From assembly GCF_036350515.1 (NCBI RefSeq), contig NZ_JAZDUE010000008.1, positions 1-64,000 of the forward strand: DNA of 64,000 bases. The letters run 5' to 3'. Numbering within the stretch: position 1 is the stretch's first letter; the number at the start of each line of letters is the position of its first letter. The notes under the pieces are model-generated. The model searched no databases. It had not been told where the DNA came from and saw only the letters and a list, made by a program, of their open reading frames with translations. Of the stretch, positions 24,254 to 32,220 are shown piece after piece. A program made the translations under genes and the position numbers. Source of the DNA: Gordonia prachuapensis. GTDB lineage: Bacteria > Actinomycetota > Actinomycetes > Mycobacteriales > Mycobacteriaceae.

Positions 24254-25369
24254 GTGAACCTGAGTCCGCTCGACGAGTTCCCGATCCATCAGACGCCGGC
24301 GCCGGTGAGCTGGCCGGCCACGTCGGACCGGAACTTCTATGACCGGTCGTACTTCAACGTGCTCGACCGTGGCGGACGATTCATGGCGCTCACCGGAATC
24401 GGGTACTACCCCCGGCTCGGAGTCAAAGATGCCTACTTCGTCGTCCGTCGTGGTGACACCCAGACCGCGGTGCATCTGAGTGACGCCATCGACGACGACC
24501 GACTTCAACAGAAGGTCAACGGGTATCGGCTCGACGTGGTCGAACCGCTGCAGGAAATGCACCTGACACTCGCGGCGACGGAGGGGATCTCCGCGGATCT
24601 CAGATGGCGGGGCCTCTTCCCGGCAGCGCTCGAGCGGCACCACGAGATGCTGACCGAGCGTCGGGTGACGCTGCAGGCGTGCCGTTTTGCCCAGGTCGGC
24701 ACCTGGGAAGGATGGATCGACGTGGACGGCGAGCGGCTGACGGTCGAACACGACACCAGCGTGGCCAGCCGCGACCGTTCCTGGGGAATTCGGCCGGTCG
24801 GCGAGCCCGAGCCGGCCGGGCGGCCCGACGCGGCGTTTCGTGGGATGTGGTGGCTGTACCTGCCGCTGGCTTTTGACGATTATCAACTGTTCCTGATCCT
24901 GCAAGAGGACCCGGACGGCCACCGCACCCTGTACGACTGCACTCGCCGCTGGCGTGACGGCTGCGTCGAACAGCTGGACGGGGTGCGTGTCACCGTCCAC
25001 TACACGTCGGGTACGCGGATTCCACACGGTGCGCACGTCGAGTTCATGAACCGCGCTGGTGACCGCATTTGTCTCGATGTGGAGTCGAAGCTGTACGCGC
25101 CCATCGCTTTCGGTTCGGGCTATGGCGGCGACTCGACCTGGGCCCACGGCACATGGAAAGGCGGTCCGTTCACCCAGCGCGTGCATTTCGACATGACCGA
25201 CCCCGAGGTGATGGCCCGTGCGCCGTTCAGTCTCATCGACCACGTGGCCGCGGCCGTGGTCACCGAATCCGACGGTCGGACCAGCGAGGGCGCGGGATTG
25301 TTCGAGCACGGCGTGATCGGTCCGCACCATCCGTCGGGGTTCGCCGACTGGACCGACACGGCTGGGTAG
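24254..25369 (+). CDS. Conserved hypothetical protein (tocopherol-cyclase/CrtC-like beta fold suspected)
   Basis: This 371-residue soluble protein is rich in Trp and aromatic-flanked strands (SDRNFYDRSYFNVLDRGGRFMALTGIGYYP, RDRSWGIRPVG, FRGMWWLYLPLAFDD). The RSWG motif and strand-rich layout resemble hydroxyneurosporene-synthase/tocopherol-cyclase-like proteins found beside steroid and aromatic catabolic genes. I cannot assign a reaction. A GTG start is preceded by GAGGGAG. It is the first gene of a TetR-controlled operon with an F420-type oxidoreductase and a dikinase-like enzyme. Confidence 0.65.
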   Translation: MNLSPLDEFPIHQTPAPVSWPATSDRNFYDRSYFNVLDRGGRFMALTGIGYYPRLGVKDAYFVVRRGDTQTAVHLSDAIDDDRLQQKVNGYRLDVVEPLQEMHLTLAATEGISADLRWRGLFPAALERHHEMLTERRVTLQACRFAQVGTWEGWIDVDGERLTVEHDTSVASRDRSWGIRPVGEPEPAGRPDAAFRGMWWLYLPLAFDDYQLFLILQEDPDGHRTLYDCTRRWRDGCVEQLDGVRVTVHYTSGTRIPHGAHVEFMNRAGDRICLDVESKLYAPIAFGSGYGGDSTWAHGTWKGGPFTQRVHFDMTDPEVMARAPFSLIDHVAAAVVTESDGRTSEGAGLFEHGVIGPHHPSGFADWTDTAG

Positions 25370-25378
25370 GTGAGCGGC

Positions 25379-26359
25379 ATGAGGGTCATGACAGCGTTGT
25401 TCGGACCCGTGGATGCGGTGGAGCGCGCCACCGCATTGCGGGAGGCAGGCGCATCGGGGGTGTTCACCTTCGAAGGTCCACACGACGTGTTCACGCCGCT
25501 CGTCTCGGCGACCACGGTGACAGGACTCGACGTGATGTCAAATGTCGCGATTGCATTCCCCCGCAATCCGATCCAGCTCGCTCACCAGGCGAACGACCTG
25601 CAGTTGCTGGCCGAGGGGCGATTCATCCTCGGACTCGGCACACAGGTGCGGGCGCAGATCGAGAAGCGCTACGGCGTCGAGTTCGACCACCCCGTAGACC
25701 GGATGAAGGAGATGGTGGGCGCTCTGCGCGCCATCTTCGCGAGTTGGAACGACGGCGAGAGGTTGGACTTCCGTGGCGACTACTACCGCCACACGCTGAT
25801 GACGCCGACCTTTGTGCCCGGGCCCAATCCGTACGGCCCGCCGCCGATCTACCTCGGTGCGCTCGGGCCGCGGATGACGCGGGCCACCGCCGAGGTGGCC
25901 GACGGTCTCCTGGTGATGCCGTTCGGGTCCAAACGCTTCCTGCACGAGACGACGATGCCCGGAGTACGTGCCGGGTTGGCGGCCGCCGGCCGCAGCGCCG
26001 ACGACTTCGAGGTGGTGCCCGAGATCATCGTCTCCGTCGGCGACGACGACCACGCCTCCACCCGTATGTTGCTGGCCTTCTACGGTTCCACCCCTGCCTA
26101 CCGGCCCGTGCTCGACGCACACGGCTGGGGTGACCTGCAGCCCGAACTGAATCTCATGTCCAAACAGGGCCGTTGGCAGGAGATGGCCACCCTCATCGAC
26201 GACGAGATCCTGCACACCATCGCCGCCTGCGGGTCACCGGCAGAGGTGGCTGCGCACATCCGCGACCGCGTCGAGGGTGTGTCCGACCGGATCTGCCTGT
26301 ATCAGCCGGGTCCCATTGCCGTCGACGCGCTCTCCGAGATCGTGGACGCGCTGCGATGA
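25379..26359 (+). CDS. LLM-class F420-dependent oxidoreductase
   Basis: This 326-residue luciferase-like monooxygenase-fold protein has GASGVFTFEGPHDVF near the start, SNVAIAFPRNPIQLAHQANDLQLLAEGRFILGLGTQV and PPIYLGALGPRMTRATAEVADGLLV. These are typical of actinobacterial F420-dependent LLM enzymes. It likely transfers hydride from reduced F420 to, or oxidises, a lipophilic substrate. The ATG at 25379 follows TAGGTGAG; a GTG nine bases earlier is possible. Its stop overlaps the next start. Confidence 0.83.
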   Translation: MRVMTALFGPVDAVERATALREAGASGVFTFEGPHDVFTPLVSATTVTGLDVMSNVAIAFPRNPIQLAHQANDLQLLAEGRFILGLGTQVRAQIEKRYGVEFDHPVDRMKEMVGALRAIFASWNDGERLDFRGDYYRHTLMTPTFVPGPNPYGPPPIYLGALGPRMTRATAEVADGLLVMPFGSKRFLHETTMPGVRAGLAAAGRSADDFEVVPEIIVSVGDDDHASTRMLLAFYGSTPAYRPVLDAHGWGDLQPELNLMSKQGRWQEMATLIDDEILHTIAACGSPAEVAAHIRDRVEGVSDRICLYQPGPIAVDALSEIVDALR

Positions 26360-28746
26360 CCCCGGTGACCCCGACCGCGATCGAACTCGATGACGTCACC
26401 GACGATTGCTTCGGCGGCAAGGCGGCGGGCCTCGCCGAGCTACGCCGCATCGGATTACCGGTTCCCGACGGTTTCGTCATCGCGGACGCCACCGTGGAGG
26501 GCGACCTCGAGGCGGTGACCAAGCGGTTCGCCCTGATGGAAGCGGCCGGGGCCACCCCGGTCGCAGTCCGGTCCTCGGCTGTGGGTGAGGACGGCGACGA
26601 CCAGTCGTTCGCCGGCCAGTACGACACGGTGCTCAACGTGGACTCCGTCGAGGGCCTGGCCGCGGCGGTCCGCGCCTGCGTCGACTCCCTACACTCGCGC
26701 CGCGCGGAGTCGTACCGCGGCGCAGACGATGTGACCATGCATGTCGTCGTCCAGCAGATGGTCGACCCCCGCGCAGCCGGAGTCGTGTTCACCGCAGACC
26801 CGACCTCCGGCAGGCGAGACCTCATGGTGATCGACGCCGTCGCGGGGCTCGGCGAATCACTCGTCGACGGCACAGCGTCACCAGATCACATCGTCCTCGA
26901 CGAGCAGGGCACACCCGTCATCCACGAGACCACCGCGACACCCGCGCTCGCCACTGCAGAGGTGGCCGAGATACGTTCCGGTGCACTACGGGCCGCGCAG
27001 CATTGGGGACGCCCGATGGATCTGGAGTGGGCGATCGACCAGAGCGGTGCGCTGTGGTGGCTGCAGGCGCGGCCGATCACGACGCTGCCCGGCGACCTGA
27101 CCGAGATGGACTCGGCGGTCGCCGGCACCGACCACGTCTACACCCGGTGCAACATCGGCGAGATGATGCCGGGCGCCTTCTGTCCGCTCACCGCGGCGGT
27201 GTCCGGATACGCCATCGACTACGCAATGCAGCAGATCCAGGTCGTGGCCCGGGCACAAGAGGGCTACGACAGACCGTGGCTGCAGGTCGGCTATTTCTCC
27301 GGGCACATGTTCCTGAACATGACCGAGGGCACCGCCCTGAGCTCGGGCATCGTGGGCAACTCCCTTGAGCAATTCTCGATGTCGATCTGCGGCCGGGTCA
27401 TCGACGAGCTGGTACCGAAACCTCCGCAGCCACTGCTCCGCAAGATCGGCAACACGATCCGGCTCAGCACTCATGCGTTGACGGTGGGGCCATCGATCCG
27501 CCGGGTCGATGAACAGATCGCCGCCTTCGCGGTTCCCGTGGGTGATGACCCGCGAGAAATGATGCGGCAGTTGGAAGACGGTGTACGCCAGTACTGCGAC
27601 ATCACTCTGACCCACGTGCGGTCGTCGTCGCGCGCGGCGGTGGCCGCCAACATCCTCGAGAGCGTGCTGATCCGCAAAGCCATCACAGCAGGACGAACCG
27701 AGGACGACGGCCGCGCCGAGGCGTCCCGGCTCATGGCCGGCGCCGCCGACGTCGAGAGCGCGGTGATGGTGGGCGAACTCGAGTCAGTGGTCCGCGCCGT
27801 CGCCGCCGACTCCGAACTCGCCGAGACGTTCCTGTCGGCCGCCCCCGACGATGCCGTTCGCGGACTGCAGGAGTACCCTGGTCCTGCCGGAATCGCGTTG
27901 CGACAGTTTCTGACTCGACACGGCCACCGTGGCTACCGCGAGCTGTGCATGCGCGATCCGTCCTGGGCGGACGACCCGGCCGGACTGGGCGCGATGATGC
28001 AGATCATGCTCCGCTCCCTCCTCGACGGCGGCGATGGCGAGGCCATGCCCGATGCGGCGCCCGCACCCACGTCGTCGACCATTCGGCTCCTGGCCAGGCT
28101 CGCGCAGGCCGGTGCTCGGGGACGCGAGCAGACCAAGTCGCAGATGGCCAGGATGGCCTATGCGCTCAAGCGCGGATACCACCATCTCGGTGAGGTGCTT
28201 GCGTCCTCGGGGCGGATGCCCGACGCCGATCTGGTGTTCTTCTTCGACCGGTCCGAACTGGATCGCGTCGTCGGATTCGGCGATATCACCGACCTGGTGG
28301 ACCGCGCAGTGCAGCGGCGAGAGGCGCTGGCGTTCCAGGAGTCACTCGAGTTCGACGACGTATCGGTCGGACGTCCTACGCCACGCGTCATCGTGCCGCA
28401 GCGGGCCATGACCGGAGACGAGCTCGTGGGGCGGCCGGCGAGTAGGGGAACCGTGGAAGGCGTGGTGCGCGTGGCGAAGTCGATGGTCGATGCACGTGAG
28501 GTGCGACGTGGAGAGATCCTGGTCGCGCCGGTCACCGACGTCGGTTGGACTCCCTACTTCACCGTCATCTCCGCGCTTGTCACCGACATCGGCAGTTCCG
28601 TCTCGCATGGTGCCGTCGTCGCGCGCGAATACGGCCTGCCCTGCGTGGTGAACACCTTGATGGCCACCCAGGTGCTGCACACCGGCGACCGGGTGCGCGT
28701 GGACGGTGACCGCGGGGTGGTCACACGGCTTGGACCCGTGGGGTGA
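26356..28746 (+). CDS. PEP-synthase/rifampin-phosphotransferase-like dikinase
   Basis: This 796-residue protein has the order ATP-grasp-type PEP/pyruvate-binding domain (about residues 10-260; FGGKAAGLAELRRIGLPVPDGFVI and VAVRSSAVGEDG), a central domain (about 270-690) and a C-terminal swivelling phosphohistidine domain. His751 in SHGAVVAREYGLPCVV is the expected phosphocarrier. This architecture is that of rifampin phosphotransferase (about 860 residues) and differs from PEP synthase by lacking a large C-terminal TIM-barrel. The likely reaction is ATP-driven phosphorylation of a hydroxyl group on a hydrophobic compound. It overlaps the LLM gene by 4 bases. Confidence 0.85.
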   Translation: MTPVTPTAIELDDVTDDCFGGKAAGLAELRRIGLPVPDGFVIADATVEGDLEAVTKRFALMEAAGATPVAVRSSAVGEDGDDQSFAGQYDTVLNVDSVEGLAAAVRACVDSLHSRRAESYRGADDVTMHVVVQQMVDPRAAGVVFTADPTSGRRDLMVIDAVAGLGESLVDGTASPDHIVLDEQGTPVIHETTATPALATAEVAEIRSGALRAAQHWGRPMDLEWAIDQSGALWWLQARPITTLPGDLTEMDSAVAGTDHVYTRCNIGEMMPGAFCPLTAAVSGYAIDYAMQQIQVVARAQEGYDRPWLQVGYFSGHMFLNMTEGTALSSGIVGNSLEQFSMSICGRVIDELVPKPPQPLLRKIGNTIRLSTHALTVGPSIRRVDEQIAAFAVPVGDDPREMMRQLEDGVRQYCDITLTHVRSSSRAAVAANILESVLIRKAITAGRTEDDGRAEASRLMAGAADVESAVMVGELESVVRAVAADSELAETFLSAAPDDAVRGLQEYPGPAGIALRQFLTRHGHRGYRELCMRDPSWADDPAGLGAMMQIMLRSLLDGGDGEAMPDAAPAPTSSTIRLLARLAQAGARGREQTKSQMARMAYALKRGYHHLGEVLASSGRMPDADLVFFFDRSELDRVVGFGDITDLVDRAVQRREALAFQESLEFDDVSVGRPTPRVIVPQRAMTGDELVGRPASRGTVEGVVRVAKSMVDAREVRRGEILVAPVTDVGWTPYFTVISALVTDIGSSVSHGAVVAREYGLPCVVNTLMATQVLHTGDRVRVDGDRGVVTRLGPVG

Positions 28747-28857
28747 CGGTGCTGCGATCGTGGCCGATCATCTGGCATGCCGCTGGTGCGTCCAGCTGTA
28801 GGTCGAGTCCGGCGCGGCGCCTTCGGCGCGACGTAGACTCGCGCTCGTGGGCACATC

Positions 28858-30339
28858 ATGACCGGGCCGGGTGCCGACCCCATCACTGCCGGGGTCGCGG
28901 CGTCCTCTGCCGCCGGACGATGGCTGATCGCCGCCGCCGTACTCGGTTCGGGAGTCGCATTCCTCGACAGCACCGTGGTCAATGTTGCGCTCCCGGCGAT
29001 CGCTCGTGACCTCGACACCGGCCTCACCGGGCAGCAGTGGGTTCTCGACGGTTACCTGCTGACACTCAGTGCACTGTTGCTGGCCGGAGGCGCCGCCGGC
29101 GACCGCTATGGGCGACGACGTCTGTTCGTCGCCGGTCTGTGGGTGTTCGCGGTCGCGACCACGGCCTGCGCGCTGGCGCCGACCGAGTCGGCGCTCATCG
29201 GTGCCCGTGTCCTTCAGGGCATCGGAGCGGCGGCGGTGGTGCCCGGCTCGCTGGCGTTGATCGATGCGGAGATCGCCGGGGAAGACCGCGGCCGAGCCAT
29301 CGGGCTGTGGGCCGGAATGTCCGGTGCGACAACAGCCCTGGGACCGTTCGTCGGTGGCTGGCTGGTCGACACCGCCTCCTGGCGATGGGTGTTCTTCGTC
29401 AGTGTCCCGCTCGCGCTCGGGGCGATCTGGATCGCCATGCGGCATGTGCCGGAATCACGAGATCGGACCGCGACCCATCGGCTGGACGTCGCAGGCGCGA
29501 TCGCGGTCACCGTGGGGCTGTCGGGGGTGATCTTCGCGCTCATCGAAGGACCGGCCCGCGGGTGGGGAGCCGGGATCGTGACGGCGATGATCGTCGGGCT
29601 GATAGCCCTCGTCGCGTTCGTGGTGATCGAACGGCGGGCCGCGGCACCCCTCTTGCCACTGAGTCTGTTCCGGTCGTGGCAGTTCACCGGGGCCAACCTC
29701 ACCACGCTGATGGTGTACGCCGCCCTCGGTGGCGCGCTGTTCCTGTTGGCGCTGCAGTTGCAACAGAGTCTCGGATACTCGGCCACCGAAGCCGGACTCG
29801 CCACCTTGCCGAGTACCACCATCATGCTGTTCGGGTCGCCGCTGTCCGGTCGGCTCGCACAGATCACCGGACCGCGCCTGCCCATGACGGTCGGACCGTT
29901 GATCGCCGCAACCGGGTTGGCGTTGATGGCTCGGATCGTGCCGGGCGCAGGATATGTCGATGCCGTGCTGCCGGCCGTCGTCCTGTTCGGTCTCGGTATG
30001 ACCATCACCGTCGCGCCGTTGACGGCGGCGGCGTTGGGCGCGGTCGCACCCGGACGCGCCGGAACCGCGTCGGGCGTCAACAACGCCGTGGCGCGGGTGG
30101 CCGGACTGCTGGCGGTGGCGGTGCTGCCGGTGGTCGCGGGCCTCGATGCGGGCCCGGGACAGCCGCTCGGATCGGGCTTCCCGACGGCAATGCTGATCGC
30201 AGCCGGTTGCTGTGCGTTCGGCGGTCTCGTTGCGGCGGTGAGCATCCGCTCCGGGATCGGCTTCACCCCGCACGTGCAGCCGGCGGTCAATCATGGGTGT
30301 CAGCAGCCGGAACCGGCCGCGGATCGTCACGCCGGTTGA
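28858..30339 (+). CDS. MFS transporter, DHA2 (EmrB/QacA) family
   Basis: This 493-residue protein has about 14 transmembrane helices. It carries FLDSTVVNVALPAI in the first helix and GDRYGRRRLF after the second, both hallmarks of the DHA2 drug:H+ antiporters, and RVLQGIGAAAVVPGSLALI (motif C). It exports drugs or metabolites. It lies 111 bases downstream of the dikinase operon in the same direction and could act with it. A large hairpin follows. Confidence 0.9.
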   Translation: MTGPGADPITAGVAASSAAGRWLIAAAVLGSGVAFLDSTVVNVALPAIARDLDTGLTGQQWVLDGYLLTLSALLLAGGAAGDRYGRRRLFVAGLWVFAVATTACALAPTESALIGARVLQGIGAAAVVPGSLALIDAEIAGEDRGRAIGLWAGMSGATTALGPFVGGWLVDTASWRWVFFVSVPLALGAIWIAMRHVPESRDRTATHRLDVAGAIAVTVGLSGVIFALIEGPARGWGAGIVTAMIVGLIALVAFVVIERRAAAPLLPLSLFRSWQFTGANLTTLMVYAALGGALFLLALQLQQSLGYSATEAGLATLPSTTIMLFGSPLSGRLAQITGPRLPMTVGPLIAATGLALMARIVPGAGYVDAVLPAVVLFGLGMTITVAPLTAAALGAVAPGRAGTASGVNNAVARVAGLLAVAVLPVVAGLDAGPGQPLGSGFPTAMLIAAGCCAFGGLVAAVSIRSGIGFTPHVQPAVNHGCQQPEPAADRHAG

Positions 30340-30373
30340 CACCGAAGGGCGCGCGGGACGGGTACACCGAGTC

Positions 30374-30454
30374 GATGACTGAAATCAGCCGCGTGAGCAT
30401 GCTCCGAGGGGATATTCCCCTCGGCCGGCCCTCACGGTGCTGATTTCAGTCATC
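30374..30454. terminator. 81-base bipartite hairpin between convergent genes
   Basis: GATGACTGAAATCAGC (30374-30389) pairs perfectly with 30439-30454. Inside it, CGTGAG pairs with CTCACG, and a second stem CCGAGGGGA/TCCCCTCGG closes a TAT loop. It lies between the convergent MFS and SRPBCC genes and should terminate both. The outer arm is AT-rich, which is unusual for this genome, so a mobile palindromic origin is possible. Confidence 0.75.
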
Positions 30455-30478
30455 TCCGCCGTCGCCGACCCGACCAAC

Positions 30479-30967
30479 TCACCTCGTCCGCTCGAAATCT
30501 GCCGCGAGCCGGCTGATGTTGCGCAGCGAGTTCTCCAGGTGGTCGAGACCGAAGGGCGGGAACTGAATGTACTCGCGGATGTGTGGCGGCACGTCGGTCC
30601 AGTCGTAGGTGAGAGTGACCTCGGTGGTGGTCGAGTCGATGGCCGTCAGGTCGTAGCGCCAGAACCACCCACCGAAATCCAGTTCGCCGTTGTCGTCCGG
30701 CTGTCCGGGCAGCCACGCGATGGCCTTCGGCGGGTCGATGACCGTCACCTGGTTGGAGATCCGGTAGTCGCCGTCCGGGTGATTCGCGTGATACATGTTC
30801 ACCCGGAAGACCTGGCCGACCTCGGTCAACGGTGCCTGGTCGACGGCGTCGCGCACCCATCCCGTGCCGTCGACCGCACCGTGGGTGGACGGTTCGGCGA
30901 GCACGGCGAACACGCCTGTGATCGGCACATCGATGGTCAGAGTGGCGGTCACGTTCTCTCGGGGCAT
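30479..30967 (-). CDS. SRPBCC (polyketide cyclase-like) family protein
   Basis: This 162-residue START/SRPBCC-fold protein begins VTATLTIDVPITGVFAVLAEPSTHGAVDGTGWV and ends in a C-terminal helix (FGLDHLENSLRNISRLAADFERTR). The hydrophobic cavity of this fold binds lipids or aromatic ligands. PPKAIAWLPG and LTYDWTDVPP match polyketide-cyclase-like members. The partner is unknown. No ribosome site is strongly visible other than AGGAGCAGCGAGC upstream. Confidence 0.8.
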   Translation of the reverse strand: MPRENVTATLTIDVPITGVFAVLAEPSTHGAVDGTGWVRDAVDQAPLTEVGQVFRVNMYHANHPDGDYRISNQVTVIDPPKAIAWLPGQPDDNGELDFGGWFWRYDLTAIDSTTTEVTLTYDWTDVPPHIREYIQFPPFGLDHLENSLRNISRLAADFERTR

Positions 30968-31175
30968 GCTGCTCGCTGCTCCTCTGGTCGGCGCGGGGAG
31001 GACATATGGGTAGACCGAGGTTCGCGGCCCAAATCACCGGTCGGAATAACCCGCGGGACCGCACAGTTGTAGATGTCCGACGGCGTTCGGGATCAGCTGC
31101 CCCGGGCCCCACCCCATTCGCCGCTTCGAGCGGCCGTTCGCCGAGAGGCGCACTGCCCGGACCCGTCGACCACGT

Positions 31176-31210
31176 ACGAGGGCCGCCACCCGTTGGGTGA
31201 CGGCCCTCGT
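31176..31210. terminator. Terminator hairpin downstream of the cutinase gene
   Basis: ACGAGGGCCG-C-CACCC pairs with GGGTG-A-CGGCCCTCGT with a single internal mismatch and a GTT loop, 25 bases beyond the cutinase stop on the minus strand. Confidence 0.78.
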
Positions 31211-31234
31211 CATGTGTGGATCTACTACGTCAGA

Positions 31235-31960
31235 TCAGAGGTTGCGCTGCACGTAACTCGCCGCGTCGAGCGTCATCCCGTTCACCGAGTACAGCACATG
31301 CAGACCGTTCGGCTGCCCGACCGGCGATCCGTCACAGATGTTGTCACCCGGGATGCAGTAGCTCTTGGTGCGCGCCTGGTATTCGCGGTCGACCTGGATC
31401 TCCGGCGACCCGACATCACGCAAGAACCGGTCCGACGGCGGCGCGAACAGCACCACCGCGGCGACGTTGTCGGAGACGTTCGCCGGCAGCGGCGGCGGCA
31501 CCTGGTTCTCGTACTCCCGGTACTCGGACGGGACATCGATGCCGGTCGCGGTGGTGAACCCGGCGACAACCGCGCCCTGCGAGTACCCGCCGAGCACGAT
31601 GCGCGTGTTCGGGCAGGTGGCCGCGAGGTACTTGATCCGCGACTGCGCCGAGCGAACGCCGATGGCCACCGAGTTGGCGATGGCGAGACGGTCATTGAAC
31701 CGGTCGCTGGCCGGATAGTTGACGCCATAGCTGCTGACCGACTTGCCGGGCAGCTGGGCGCGCACCGCCTCGGTGAACGAGACGCCGGTCAGACCCAGCG
31801 GGGGCGCGGGTTCGATGGTGCCGCGCGCGAAGATCACCTCCACGTCCGCGCACGGCGCGGCCTGTGCCTGCGCGTTCGTGAGGAACAACGAGCCGCTGAG
31901 CGCCGTGGCCAGACAGGCCAGTGACACCATCGAGCGGCGAGCGAGAGTCGAAACGGACAT
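31235..31960 (-). CDS. Secreted cutinase family serine esterase
   Basis: This 241-residue protein has a signal peptide (about residues 1-35; cleavage near AQAQAAP) and a cutinase-family alpha/beta-hydrolase domain. The nucleophile is Ser127 in GGYSQGA, the acid Asp206 in CIPGDNIC and the base His221 in GLHVLY. Cys37/Cys116 and Cys202/Cys209 are placed as in cutinases with two disulfides. Mycolate actinobacteria carry many such enzymes, hydrolysing cutin, triacylglycerols or phospholipids outside the cell. The ATG at 31960 follows GAGGAGTG; longer in-frame starts would hide the signal peptide. Confidence 0.92.
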   Translation of the reverse strand: MSVSTLARRSMVSLACLATALSGSLFLTNAQAQAAPCADVEVIFARGTIEPAPPLGLTGVSFTEAVRAQLPGKSVSSYGVNYPASDRFNDRLAIANSVAIGVRSAQSRIKYLAATCPNTRIVLGGYSQGAVVAGFTTATGIDVPSEYREYENQVPPPLPANVSDNVAAVVLFAPPSDRFLRDVGSPEIQVDREYQARTKSYCIPGDNICDGSPVGQPNGLHVLYSVNGMTLDAASYVQRNL

Positions 31961-32187
31961 GAAGCGCACTCCTCGGGTCAGACGGTTTGATCCGGTTCTC
32001 ACGTGATTCATTCGCTCGGGCTCGGCGGTCGGATGGGTCGTCTTGTCATCGAATGTAGCCATCGTGCGAGCTGCTGCGCCGCTGATCGCGCAGGGTTGTC
32101 CGGTATCGGCGGTTTGCGGGGGAGAGATTCACGCAAGCTGTCCGCTCCTGGCGAAATATCCCCGGGAACAAACATCCCGCCACCCAG

Positions 32188-32208
32188 GTTGAGCCCATCA
32201 GACTGAAC
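32188..32208 (+). promoter_or_regulatory. Degenerate HAIR-like site upstream of lon
   Basis: GTTGAGC (32188-32194), 7 bases, then ACTGAAC (32202-32208) fit the HspR site CTTGAGT-N7-ACTCAAG at 11 of 14 positions in the correct spacing. It ends 12 bases before the lon start, just ahead of the GGAGG ribosome site. HspR control of lon is known in Streptomyces. Confidence 0.55.
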
Positions 32209-32220
32209 TTTGGAGGTTTG

